From the NCBI GenBank assembly GCA_015501595.1, contig JADNRX010000926.1, positions 1-17,842 of the forward strand: a stretch of DNA of 17,842 nt, in the 5' to 3' direction. The notes beneath the pieces were generated by a model, which was not told the DNA's origin, did not search any database, and saw only the letters and a list, made by a program, of their open reading frames with translations. This stretch comes from Hymenopellis radicata. Lineage: Eukaryota; Basidiomycota; Agaricomycetes; Agaricales; Physalacriaceae. Made by a program: the position numbers and the translations under genes. Each line of letters starts with the position of its first letter. The stretch's first letter is position 1. This document shows positions 1 through 9,663 of the stretch, piece by piece.

Positions 1-303
1 GTCGAGCTCATTTGCCTAGAAAGGGTGCATTGGGATGCTGTGAGACTGAGCAAGCTAGTTGGCTCACCATCGCCGTTCAAAGAGCAGGAAGACGGGGGCA
101 AAGGAGGGGGCTGCGAAACGAGTGGCAGTCAGACGCAAGATCGGTCGAGGAGGAGAACGAGAATCAAATCAAGCAGCCCGGTGGCGGTGCTCACTGCTTT
201 CCTTATCGGAACTACTACAGCCTCGCTATCCTGTACAGCACTTGCGCATCCTTACTTTCTCCTGGAGAAAGGCAGTGGACAACCATACGTCACCGTTTTC
301 TAC

Positions 304-331
304 TACTGCTTACCGCTCACTGCTTACCGTC
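304..331. repeat. 14-bp tandem repeat, two copies
   Basis: ACTGCTTACCGCTC is followed directly by ACTGCTTACCGTCT; the first 11 bases are identical. It is short and may be chance or slippage. Confidence 0.5.
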
Positions 332-504
332 TGAACGCCGCCGCCGTCCGTCACCAGCATTGTCAAGTTTCATCATGAGCTCAGCGCAATATGGATGCAA
401 ACTATGTTCTTTGCTTTGTATGCTCTCAAAATTACTTGTGTGGAGATAACACACCCATTTTCGATGGCGATGGCAACTCACGATTAACTGTTTTTCCAGC
501 GGAT

Positions 505-566
505 ACTAATAGTGCGCGCGCAGTCAGTATTCTGTACTAATAGTATGCGCGCAGCCAGCATTCTAT
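505..566. repeat. 31-bp imperfect tandem duplication
   Basis: Two adjacent 31-nt units, 505-535 and 536-566, both begin ACTAATAGT and share GCGCGCAG and ATTCT. They match at 26 of 31 positions, and all five differences are transitions (G/A or C/T). The repeat contains an alternating GC tract. No gene context is visible. Confidence 0.8.
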
Positions 567-1000
567 ACGCACATGTATGCGGCCGAACAGCAATGAGACT
601 CGTTCCACTCGTTAGGAGAGCGCAGCACGAAGCAGGTGAAAGATTGTCAGATCTATTCACCGCAACAATAGTTGACGCCAGAAACAAATCAGCTCCACGT
701 AGTTCAAGGAAAAGCAGCAGACAAGCGCCCAAATAAGATTAAAGAGCATATGCTCCCGCCCGGGGGGGTCGGCTAGAAACGGTACTTGGAGATGTCCGTC
801 GTCCGAAGCAAACTATGTTGAGTTACCGTACATATCATTGAACTCTGTGCGTTAGGTAGGTAACCGGCGCGAAACCGCGAGGACAAGAGGAAGCCTGACA
901 GTGAGAGGGAGACGCTACCGCGGCGGTAGTCTCTGGTAGTCTTTCCTTTTTCGTTTCCCGATCACCTGACTATAAACGGCACGACTTAGTCAAGACCGTC

Positions 1001-1621
1001 ATGCCTCTCGCGTCCTGTACGTCTCGCGTAAAGGCAGTAGGTGACAATAACTCCCTCTCACTGGTCGCCCGACATTGCTGTACATATGGAAACGACATTG
1101 ACACAGTTTTCACCGGCAAATCGCGCTTTCCCGATATTGTTGACGTCCTCATCGCTTCCAGCGTCGTCTTTCGAATTACGGGTACCTTGGAAGGAAAAAA
1201 AGTTCCGCCAGAAACAGTACTTCATTCTCAATTGGCACGACATCTTCATGAATTCCTTGATACTGTGCTAGCTCTATCAGTCTTGAAACTCATTGACCTA
1301 AACGCCCTACCTAGAATTCCGCCCAACTCGGCCTCAACAATGTTTCTCCTGTGTACATGGATTCAGAATGCGGTACTCCTTCCGGTGAGCGTTGATTATA
1401 TTGTGATAAGCGCGCTCAACTTGATTCTAGTGGCGGTTACTTCATCCCGTTGCATGCCTGAAACTAAGCAAACATGCCTCATTCTCTCCACAGTCCACTT
1501 ATGCTACGAATGGAAGACTCGACCCAACTTCAAGCCATTCGCACGCAATCTTCCTCTTCCTGGTCTTTCTCTGTTAGACAATGTTTTAACGCGTTTTGTC
1601 AGTTGGCATCTCGTTAAGTGA
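1001..1621 (+). CDS. Doubtful hypothetical ORF, 206 codons
   Basis: An uninterrupted ORF of 206 codons with one fairly hydrophobic stretch (about residues 110-148), but no motif or family I recognise. A TATAAA at 971-976 lies only about 25 nt before the ATG, which would leave almost no 5' untranslated leader, so it gives little support. In a region where real genes are interrupted by introns about every 150 nt, a long ORF without any intron and of unremarkable composition may be chance. If it is real, the product cannot be named. Listed only because it is the longest open frame of the first 2 kb. Confidence 0.18.
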   Translation: MPLASCTSRVKAVGDNNSLSLVARHCCTYGNDIDTVFTGKSRFPDIVDVLIASSVVFRITGTLEGKKVPPETVLHSQLARHLHEFLDTVLALSVLKLIDLNALPRIPPNSASTMFLLCTWIQNAVLLPVSVDYIVISALNLILVAVTSSRCMPETKQTCLILSTVHLCYEWKTRPNFKPFARNLPLPGLSLLDNVLTRFVSWHLVK

Positions 1622-2060
1622 GCAATCCACCCGCTTTTCTGCGCTTCTGACACGCATATATCCTCAAGACGCTATCCTCTTGCCTTTGGGAACTTGGCAC
1701 AAGGTCAGATCTCTCTCTCTCCAGTTCTATTTAGGCATCGTTTCAACTCCCAAATGCCTTGGATCCGCATTTGCTTGACTGAACTAGAATACTCTGAAAG
1801 AGATAACAAGTTAGCAGGCGTCGACATTTCTAACGATCTCCTCTGCAGCAACTTGATATCGAATTGCCAATGTTTCCCAAAATCCTACGTGCTATATTGG
1901 CCATGATCAAAACGTTCCCCAAATCCTCCTTTCGTATCTGCCGCCAAACGCCACTTAAGAGTACGCTTTATCACTATTCAGTTTACCTATATATCTCTTA
2001 TCGTTTCCCTAGGATATAAAACGATCTCAAAGATCTGTTATCACGCTCACTGAAACTGCA
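1622..2060. other. Intergenic, upstream of the acidic gene
   Basis: No ORF with protein-like features. It ends in pyrimidine-rich stretches and a TATA box just before the start codon at 2061, so its right half is probably the promoter of that gene. Confidence 0.45.
2015..2020 (+). promoter_or_regulatory. TATA box of the acidic gene
   Basis: TATAAA, in the context GGATATAAAACG, 41 nt before the ATG at 2061. A TCACTGA-like initiator sequence lies between them. Spacing is normal for a fungal core promoter. Confidence 0.5.
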
Positions 2061-3480
2061 ATGGCGTCGTGGCTTGGAGAACTTCCTCGATCATCCAAGA
2101 TTGAGCTCACTCTGGAGGACGCTTTTAGCATGTTACGGAGGGCTGCTACAAACGTGCTGTCAGAAAACCTGCGTTCAAGGTGGTTTTATCTGCATCTAGT
2201 ATGTGAACCCTCCTGATAGCTGTTTGTTTAGAGCAAGAATCATACGCGCAACGCAACTGCCGATGCCGTAGACGATGGAGAGTTGATAGCACAAGATACG
2301 CAGGAGCCTACGCAAGTAACGTCCAATGATAGCCTCTTCGGTCTCGATCCAGCACTCGCATCAAAGCGCTACTTTCAGACACCAGATCTATTTTCTGAAT
2401 TCACGTTCGAATTACCTGAACCTAGTCGTCCGGGACCTTCTTCCGATGTAACTGCGGCTTCCTTTAATCACCTACTCTATTCCGACTTGGATGAAGTCCG
2501 TTTCGCCGCGCTACCTTCAGAGGCTTCATCAGAACGTGACGTGTATATCAATGAGAAGAGAAAACGAGTTATACGAAACGATGGAGGACGTTCAAGCTTC
2601 CGATGCCCTGTATTCCGTTTCGTCCAGTGACTCTTCTGAATACCCGATTGGTCGTTCGCAGATCTTCTATTCTCAAGTAACCTCACCTGTCGAGCTTGAT
2701 CTGGACCAAGATTCCGATGCCGAGACTGCTCCTCCATTTCTACTGCCCGCAGGCCTAACTGTCGACGATTACAGAATGGACAGCGAACCGAATTTGATAC
2801 GGTCGACCTACAGGAGGATGTACATTCCAAGGAACAGGACGTCGACAGCACTCCCTATCCCGCGACTGCCCTCCGCCTGAACTTCTAGACATGGATAGTG
2901 ATTCCGGCATGGAGACCGGAATAGATGCTGTCGCTGCCCCGCAAAATCACGTTCTTCTCCGAATGGACGACGATACCGAGAACCATGCTATTTTTCTTCG
3001 CAGGCCCACACTTATTCCGCCCTTCGTAATATGGCGATGGACAGTGCCAGCGACACGGATCTTGGTGTTCCTGCCTCATTCATTCGCAATCTTCTCAAAG
3101 CCAGAGCTCTTATGTCGAGACGCAAACACCAGAACCCATGCAAACAACCTTCGAGCCCTCGATCGTCCCGCATGATGAGGTACTGTACGCTTTTTTAGAC
3201 GACTCGGAGGTCGTGCTGGACGATTGTGGATGTCTTATGGAGATGGAGATGGAGGACGGAGATTATGTTGACGGACGAAAGTGCGGATGGCGAGGATGTG
3301 GATGAAGATGCGGAAGAAGACAATGTCGCGCCAACCCTTGGCATCAGGAGTTAGATGATGTGGATGAAGATCATTTAATTGCGAACTTCAAGACACGGAA
3401 AAGGTGGGGCCCATGACGACTTCCTTGAAAGCGACTTCGTACAGGAAGACGGCATCATCATTGATTTGGACGAAGAGTGA
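2061..3480 (+). pseudogene. Acidic low-complexity protein gene, frameshifted
   Basis: The start (MASWLGELPR...) is followed by a GT-AG intron at 2180-2233 that restores an open frame. Protein-like sequence rich in Asp, Glu, Ser and Pro then continues to a stop at 3478-3480, but it jumps frame at least eight times, near 2560, 2800, 2850, 2995, 3095, 3260, 3345 and 3410. Examples are an ENELYETMEDV stretch in one frame, then DLQEDVHSKEQD, PPPELLDMDSDSG, SALRNMAMDSASD, EVLYAFLDDSEVVLDD and finally ESDFVQEDGIIIDLDEE in others. The blocks abut without room for introns, so indels rather than splicing explain the jumps. The joined product would be roughly 450 residues, probably disordered; the family is not recognised. 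The alternative is sequencing error, but neighbouring genes are nearly free of such breaks. Confidence 0.55.
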
Positions 3481-4843
3481 ACGCCTCGAAGCTAGCATAT
3501 TCACCACTGTACTACGCAGGTATTAACTACCATTCTTCTCATAAGTTTCCTCCCCCTTTGACAGAAATACGAAGAAGGCGAAGACCGGAGATCATGATTA
3601 AGTCTCTTCTTCATGTTGCGGATCAAGACCAAGCATAGATTGCAAGCACGACAGTCTGGTAGTCCGGATGTGAAATGAGCGGCTATTCGTTCATTATTAT
3701 TGCCCGTTTTTTATACAACACAATCCGGGTAATACCCAATTCAACGTCGACATCATGAGTATGGTGGAAGGCCGTCCGCACGCCTTGGCGCGCCAATTCT
3801 GGGGAATGAATCATTGAAACGCTGCAGACGCATCCGTTTATGGAGCAGCAGCATCGGACTACCTCCAGACCCGCATGACCTCAGCGGTGATTGCCATTTT
3901 CGCCTCATGTTGTCCGTAAGCAGTCTAGCTCAGTGACCAGAGCGCAGTTCGATAAATGACTTCTCTCCGGGCTCCAGTCCGTCTGCGCATCAGTGTGATC
4001 AGACGACAAACTCTCTGGTCTAGAAGTCGTCATATCGAAGCAAATTGTGGAATCTAATCAAGTAGCACTCGAACCACATTTGGGCGTCACCACAAGAACG
4101 GTATGTCTTCAAACATCTAAATGCGAAGACGTCAAGACACGATACGGAGCCTAGACTAAAGTTTGGACCCCACATTCCCATACAATAGCCGGTGGAGGGT
4201 ATACCTAACCTATCTCGGCTTCGCGTTCCTCTCCAACTGAATGAGGTGGTATATGCACAGCCAGCCGAGACGTGCCAGCACCAAAGAATTCAAAAATTCT
4301 CGAAGTGATGCAGATGACGCTTAATGTAGAGCGGATGTTGGAAGTGGACCTTTGAGGAAAGAGTTAGAATCATCTGGAACTGAGCATTTCTCGATAAGGG
4401 TTGGGCCAAGGCAGCCTCCAGAGCATGAATAAGCCACAGCCTGTCAGTTGACTGGCAGAACGCCGTCCTTCCTTATCTTCCGCCACAAACGAGACAATCC
4501 GACTGCAGGGTAACCAAGTTACTGTATTGAAGTGTTTCCGTGACTGCACGCAGCACAGGACTCCTTTTGAAAGCGTGATATCCGTTGCGGGGGTGGACAC
4601 TGGACTTTATGGCATCGACGGCAAGTGGGTCGTCGAGAACAGAGAAGATTCGAGGCTAAGTATGAATCCTTTTGATAGTATGAGAGTGTTGGAGTGAAGA
4701 CTCCAATAGATATGTACGAGGTCGCAGATTGCGGGCCTTTTGGTTGCTTCAATTAAGGACGAGAAGGCACGATGGACGCCAAATATAGATATTCAGGTCG
4801 CCATCAGATGACGCGGCAGGTGCCGCGCCACAGCCTAGACTGA
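3481..4843. other. Long stretch without a recognisable gene
   Basis: Only short ORFs occur, mainly on the minus strand between 4370 and 4752, and none has motifs or splice-consistent extensions that I can support. I saw no terminal repeats or transposase-like sequence. It may hold the 3' end of the decayed acidic gene and distal promoter sequence for the endosulfine gene. Confidence 0.4.
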
Positions 4844-4879
4844 ATGGACAGGTTCAAACTCCGCTCTAGAACACGCCAA

Positions 4880-4985
4880 TATAAGTCGTGCAGCGACGAT
4901 CTCTTACTACCCAGGTCGTGCCCCTACCTCCACATCTCTGCCTCTCTCCCGCGTCGCCATCCACTTTTCCGGCTTATATTCTTGT
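4880..4985 (+). promoter_or_regulatory. Core promoter of the endosulfine gene
   Basis: A TATAAG lies at 4880-4885 inside CCAATATAAG. It is followed by a strongly pyrimidine-rich block at about 4911-4975, the usual look of a fungal promoter and transcription-start region. The ATG follows at 5003. Confidence 0.4.
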
Positions 4986-5002
4986 TCGCCCTTACTCTCA
5001 TC

Positions 5003-5457
5003 ATGCACGCCGTCCAGCGCAACAAGATTGATGCGTCTGTTCGTCCTTTTCTCGCCGCTGCGCGTGCTGTCATGCTCATAGCCTCCCTAGAAACTCTCAG
5101 ATCAGGAGCAAATACTTCTGAAGAAGTATGGCAAGCTGCCCACGCACAAGAACATCCTCATGAAGATGCAGAAGGTTTGTGTGTTATCTACACTGACTTT
5201 GACGTTACTCATACATCTTGCGCTGTAGGATCGCAAATATTTCGATTCTGGGGACTACGCACTGTCTAAGGCGGGCGTTACTCCTCAAAGTGCAGTGGGA
5301 ACAGCGATACCCAATCCCAAAAAGTGTGTATCTGCATTGACCGGGCTCGCGGAACATGGCGCTGACGCCCCTTCTCTACAGTATCCCACACGCTTCATGC
5401 CCTACCAAATCCCATCAGTATTTGTCAGTGTCGCCCGTGGCTCGCATAGTCTTGTGA
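5003..5457 (+). CDS. igo1: Endosulfine family protein (ENSA/ARPP19, Igo1-like)
   Basis: Exons 5003-5038, 5091-5174, 5229-5323 and 5382-5457 give a 96-residue protein with all junctions in frame (introns of 52, 54 and 58 nt). The hallmark is KYFDSGDY at residues 43-50. In this family the serine (here S47) is phosphorylated by Greatwall/Rim15 kinase, which turns the protein into an inhibitor of PP2A-B55 and so controls mitotic entry or quiescence. Upstream lie KYGKLPTHKN and KMQKDRK, also typical; downstream comes GTAIPNPKNIPHA. The start at 5003 gives MHAVQRNKIDAS, which fits fungal members; an in-frame ATG at 4844 lies before the promoter-like block and is rejected. The last exon (from IPHA to the stop) is less certain because the tail is poorly conserved. 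Length is close to that of other small endosulfines. Confidence 0.9.
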
Positions 5458-6280
5458 ATGTCGAGATGGCCGCCTCCTCTGCCTTATATGTAAGGCCCCT
5501 GCCTGCTAATGATCAAAGCAGCAGGGACAAGAGTAATTCACGGCACGCTGATCAGCTGAAACGCTTGGACAGGACACCCATCTTCTCGAGTATGCTTGGA
5601 TCTTTCTTAGCTTCTTCCCCGTGGCACATGAGTCCGCTCTTCTTCCTTTACCTTCATGGATGTATTATTGTAACATCATCGTCGACGAGAGTGTGTATCA
5701 TTAGAGTTGTATGCGCAGTGTATCAAAATGATGTTGTATCAGGGGACCTGGTACGAAAGCTGGAGCAGCGCCTCCAGGGATGAATGGATTAAACCTAGTT
5801 GGAAGCGGGTCCCGTAGTGAATACATTATACAATATATTCATGCGCACAGGTCAACTTGGCGGTGCAATAGGGTGCAATTCAATTATCAGTTCGTTGCAC
5901 CACTCTGTCTTGATTTCTTGCTCCATTCGTGCCAGGCTTTTAGACATATTAAGGAGGATGTGGGTCTCTTTCTTCGCCATGTGAATCAGTTTTCATGTAG
6001 AGAAAGACGCGTAAGGACTGGACTCGAACTGGATGGAGCCTAGCAGAAATTTCTTCACGTTCTACTCTCACGTCGTAGATGAAAATAGTCGAGAGTATCA
6101 CACAAAGTTGAACGCTAGAGTCAAGCTTCATCCTTGTACGAACGCCGCACTAATGTGCCGGCCCGGTCATCCGGATCGGTTATAGACGGACCGAGTGCTC
6201 TTGAAAATCCTCTTCCAAAAACATCCATGGATATTAAATTCGAGCAGGTCATCGGTTGTCGAAAACGGCCCGGTCAACCT
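5458..6280. other. Intergenic between the endosulfine and epimerase genes
   Basis: Short ORFs in changing frames only; no motif or consistent exon chain. It should contain the endosulfine 3' untranslated region and the epimerase promoter. A small inverted repeat (TACTCTC with GAGAGTA) spans about 6062-6098, with no other support for function. Confidence 0.45.
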
Positions 6281-6289
6281 TATTTAAAG
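6281..6289 (+). promoter_or_regulatory. TATA-like element of the epimerase gene
   Basis: TATTTAAAG begins 44 nt before the ATG at 6325, a normal fungal core-promoter spacing. Sequence match only. Confidence 0.4.
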
Positions 6290-6324
6290 GCATCGTACGT
6301 GTCGGACATGGCGCTGCTTGAACC

Positions 6325-7351
6325 ATGCCCATAGAGCAATCGAAAGATCGTTTCTCACTCATCCACAAGAAGGTAAAAACGCCACACGATCAGAAATTGC
6401 TTCCGTTCAAGATTAACAGGGGCCCACCATCGAGCTGCTCTGGTTTGGAGCGCATATTATATCGTGGACGACTGGTACCAAAACGAACCCTACCCCTACT
6501 GATCGTATCTTCACATCCTCGAAATCACCGCTGGATGGTTCTGTACCGGTACGGGGTGGCATTCCCATCGTCTTCCCGGCATTCGCGTACCCATCGCATC
6601 CCGATCATCTGAAGATGGGTGTGCACGGATTCGCACGGAATGAGGTTTGGAAATGGGATGGGAACCTAGTCGACAACGAGTCTGAAATATCCGTCAGACT
6701 AAGTATGTACTAGAATTGGATCGAGATCTCGACGATTACTGATTACTGTCTTTAGCACTTGATCCTGTTCCCAGCATTGAAGCAGTCTGGGACAAGTCTT
6801 TCCACTTGGACTACGTGATTACCCTGAAGGAGTTCTCTCTGACTACAACCCTTCATGTCGCCAACACGTCGACCTCCATTCCTTTTGACTTCCAATCTCT
6901 TTTCCATACGTATCATGCATGCCCATCCAAGGACGTCCGTATCAATCATTTGAAGGGGATCATCTGGTTTGACAAGACGCAACTCACTGACGGACAGCCA
7001 ACGAAGAAGGTTGAAAACCGCGAGGACGGCGTCGACGTCTTGGAATGGACTGACGCTGTATTCGAAGCTACCCCGTCCTCGTACGAACTTGTTTGGCCAG
7101 GAGGAGGAGTGGACGTCAAGACCAGCGGTATGAGAGATATGGTTATCTGGAATCCGCGAGAGGTCGCTGGGCGTAAGATCCCGGAAATGGAGGAAGGAGG
7201 CTGGTATGTTATCCGTGACCGAATCAGATGTGCACTGATCTTTTTCAACAGGGATAAATTTGTCTGCGTAGAACCCGGCATCGCAAGAACATTCGAGACC
7301 TTGCAGCCAGGCGCCACATGGGTTGGTGTTCAAGAAATGTCCGTACGATGA
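6325..7351 (+). CDS. Glucose-6-phosphate 1-epimerase-like protein
   Basis: Exons 6325-6372, 6420-6702, 6756-7203 and 7252-7351 join in frame (introns of 47, 53 and 48 nt) to a 292-residue protein, a normal length for the YMR099C branch of the aldose 1-epimerase (galactose mutarotase-like) superfamily. These enzymes interconvert alpha and beta anomers of hexose 6-phosphates in the cytosol. Motifs in order: a WFGAHIISW strand near residues 24-32, SPLDGSVPVRGGIPIVFP at 52-69 with R61, HGFAR at 85-89 with R89 (candidate phosphate-binding arginines), FHTYH at 160-164 with the likely catalytic histidine H161, VIWNP, and CVEPG at 265-269 with the likely catalytic E267. No signal peptide is seen. Starting at the first ATG gives the family's usual short lead-in before the first strand. 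The exact substrate is inferred from the family. Confidence 0.92.
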
Positions 7352-7738
7352 AATGTAGAATTATAGAAGCGCTAGAGGAAGCAATCGTAATACCCTATCG
7401 ACTTAGCATCATGAGGAGACGACAAACCGACAGTGTTGAGGTCGTTCCGCCGAAAAGTTTCTTGAACTGTGAGCAGAAAGTAAGTAGTGCCGAAGTGCAA
7501 GACATCAGATTGAAGAGTCTCGAACCAGCCGCTCGACGCCGGTTTTTTGAGGGGATGTGGACACCAGCGCAGGATTGAGTGAAGCGACTGGCATCGAGTC
7601 TACAGATTGAGTGCCTCTCGCGGTGGTGTTCCATATAAACAGCCCCTGCCCAAAATTACCGAGCATGCACACAGAATGAAATGAGATAGTGTCTTGTTGT
7701 CAGAGTACAGTGGCAAATCATAATTACATAATTCATTC
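7352..7738. other. Convergent 3' intergenic region
   Basis: Lies between the stop codons of the epimerase (+) and the NTPase (-). No gene is supported. It contains repeat copy A, whose parts match the sequence beside the 3' end of the arabinofuranosidase gene. Confidence 0.5.
7490..7733. repeat. Dispersed direct repeat, copy A
   Basis: Shares with copy B (9538-9663), in the same order and orientation, a perfect 17-mer CCGAAGTGCAAGACATC (7490-7506), a TAAACAGCC block, a CACAGAA..GAGAT.GTGTCTTG block, a perfect TTGTCAGAGTACAG and a degenerate CAAATC..TCATTCT end. Copy A is longer by about 140 nt between the 17-mer and the rest. On the minus strand it directly follows the NTPase stop codon. Confidence 0.7.
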
Positions 7739-9201
7739 TTATTCGGACGGCAGTCGCACTGGGTTTTGACTCTTGAGGAAGAAGTCCTTGGCTTTGCCGG
7801 TGAGGAGTTCTCCTGCGACTGGGCCACCGCCAAAGGCGGCCGGAAGATCGATCTTCCGGTGGATGAGCGCGCGATGGAGCATGCTCTCAACGAGCTTGCC
7901 GGCCGCTGAGCGTGTGTTGAGGCTGTCAAACGCGTGGGCCAGCTGTCGCCGGACCTCCTCGACATGCCGCTCCGTCAGCTCCGCGGCGCGGCTAGCGATG
8001 TAGTTAGAGAGGAAGTCGAAAGAGCACTGCTCCCGTTCAAGGGAAGGTCGTCCGGCCTCATCCAACACTTCCTTGGGTTGAATGAGGAACACCTCGTCGA
8101 CCAGGTCCGAGGTCGTGAAATTGAATAGGTTATCGGTGAGCGCCTTGTTGATGACCTGGTCAATGAAGGTGGTGGTGACCATATCTGCGTCGCTTAAGAG
8201 GCTCCGTGCGACCGGTCCACTCCTGGTGAACCTGGCCCGAACGTCTTTGGGGTCTCTGTTCTCCAGTATCCTTTATTTGGCAAGGTCAGCAGGGATGGCT
8301 TTCCGAAGAACGGTGTCAAAGACGATACGCACGTTACGGCTGCAATCTCTTCAAATGTCCATGGCTTCATGTACCAGGCGGTGGCGTTGTACTGCTTGAT
8401 GAAATGGCGCATGCGCCTCTCCCACGGCGGGGACGTCCATACCAAACACCGGGCACATTCAACCCAGGTGGGAGGCGACCAGTTGAGGAAACCAGTGTCA
8501 ACGTCTATAAGGACCCAGCTGCGGCTGAGAGCATTTGCGACGGCTACGTCGTCCATGTCGGGGCTTGTAATATTCGCGACCTCGACGCCGGCTTCAGAAA
8601 TGTAGTAAACATTGGACTGGTCTGTGATGAAGAAGACCGATTGGCGGGAAGCAAGCAATCGGAAAAGGAAGTAGCATGCGCCGATGCTCTTGCCTAAACG
8701 CAATACATGAGCGCGAAAAGCAGAGGGGGAAAACGACTACTTGCCAATCCCAGGCTGACCGGTGAGGAAGACCTTGACTTTCTTCCCCTGCATGGCAATG
8801 GCATTGGCATGGGCCATGAAGTCGAGATATTCTTGGCGGACAATGACCTTGTTCAAGTCATCGACCCGGTGGACGGCTAGGCTCCGATTCTTGGTGAGGT
8901 CGATATAGCGAATCCGTGGCGCTGGCGGAGGCTGCTCCGACACGTCCACGTCCGTGGCAGTCGCGTCGCCACCCTGGTCGTCCGTCCAAAGACTCATGTC
9001 TGCTGGACAGGCTTCGATGAGCTGGGCCAAGTGCTCAGGCTCCGCCGAGTCTGCCGGTTGGCTTGAAGTCGGTACTGGGCGCCACAGGAGCTTGTGAAGT
9101 ACTGAATAGTTGTGCGTCTGGCCCTTGGGGGTAAACCCTGGCAGGGCAGGCTTGTCAAGGTCGGTCATGGAAGGATGTGAAGAAAAGGACGAGTCTAGCA
9201 T
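7739..9201 (-). CDS. P-loop NTPase, RHS/Crinkler-like
   Basis: Exons (minus) 9201-8745, 8693-8329 and 8260-7739 give 447 residues. Intron 1 (8694-8744, 51 nt) is GC-AG with donor GCAAGT; it is the only junction that rebuilds the Walker A motif GQPGIGKS (residues 148-155). Intron 2 (8261-8328) moves WTFEEIAAVTC into a frame reading RFTRSGPVARSLLSDAD. A hydrophobic strand ending in Asp, VLIDVD at 213-218, is a good Walker B, and VYYISEAGVEV lies between them. This arrangement resembles the NTPase module of fungal Crinkler/retrotransposon-hot-spot (RHS)-type proteins, often expanded in basidiomycetes; that kinship is from memory and uncertain. No nuclease domain, signal peptide or membrane segment is recognised. 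An alternative start is M12 (9168). Function unknown; flanked by direct repeats. Confidence 0.75.
8694..8744 (-). other. GC-AG intron splitting the Walker A codon
   Basis: The donor is GCAAGT, the consensus for GC-AG introns, and the acceptor is TTTAG. The codon for G153 of GQPGIGKS is split 1/2. The nearby GT (in AAGTAG) would give the wrong frame. If retained, the intron gives TAG immediately after GK, truncating the protein within the motif. Confidence 0.8.
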
Positions 9202-9656
9202 TCGCGTGCGATCTTTGACTGAGACATGGCCTGCGTTTGGGAGCGTCGCGTTTCATGCCCAGAAATTTGAACGGTTCTCTGATAGATACAGGCAAACGAT
9301 CATGAGAGAAACTCAGAAAGCGTGAAAGTAAACTTCGCGAGCTTCGTGAGCGGCGAGCGCTCCTTGATGCATGACCGGCACTTCGGCAACTAAAGGTTGG
9401 GCAATAGCGATTTGCGCTCGATACTGTTTTTTGACCACCACAAAAAACCCATTGAAAGGATACAGTACTGCCTTCACCCGCTTTCGTAAAGAAAAAGTAT
9501 TTCACAGCCCGTGTCAGCACAGAAATGTGGCCAAATACCGAAGTGCAAGACATCGCCTAACGTTTAAACAGCCGCCTTCACAGAAAGAATTGAGATGGTG
9601 TCTTGTCAAATTGTTGTCAGAGTACAGATCGTGAGGACATTCCAAATCGTAAGTAA
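9202..9656. other. NTPase promoter region and arabinofuranosidase 3' flank
   Basis: No convincing gene; the ORFs on both strands lack motifs. The region must contain the minus-strand promoter of the NTPase and the 3' untranslated region of the GH51 gene, and it includes most of repeat copy B. No clear TATA box is seen. Confidence 0.5.
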
Positions 9657-9663
9657 TCATTCT
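9538..9663. repeat. Dispersed direct repeat, copy B
   Basis: Counterpart of copy A at 7490-7733: the same 17-mer at 9538-9554, then AAACAGCC, a CACAGAA..GAGATGGTGTCTTG block, TTGTTGTCAGAGTACAG at 9611-9627 and a degenerate CCAAATC..ATCATTCT end that reaches the GH51 stop codon. On the minus strand both copies start at the stop codon of a gene. Confidence 0.7.

Larger units (their letters stand above)
1..1000. other. No gene recognised
   Basis: Several short overlapping ORFs occur here in different frames, but none has recognisable motifs, a consistent intron pattern or protein-like composition. Visible structure is limited to a small tandem repeat near 304-331, a 31-bp tandem duplication at 505-566 and a run of seven G at 762-768. 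It could be intergenic DNA or the edge of a gene outside the window. Confidence 0.5.

Noticed and set aside
4370..4752. Two overlapping minus-strand ORFs of 76-77 codons
   Set aside because: No motifs, no splice-consistent extension, composition not convincing.
4844..5269. Endosulfine start at the upstream in-frame ATG (4844)
   Set aside because: Lies before the TATA-like and pyrimidine-rich block; the added residues do not resemble the family, whereas the ATG at 5003 gives a typical N-terminus.
6010..6040. tRNA B-box-like sequence on the minus strand (GTTCGAGTCC)
   Set aside because: The flanks cannot form a T-arm stem, and no A box, anticodon arm or acceptor stem is seen.
9155..9553. Minus-strand ORF of 132 codons upstream of the NTPase
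   Set aside because: Ser/Arg-rich without motifs, overlaps the NTPase start in another frame and runs through repeat copy B.
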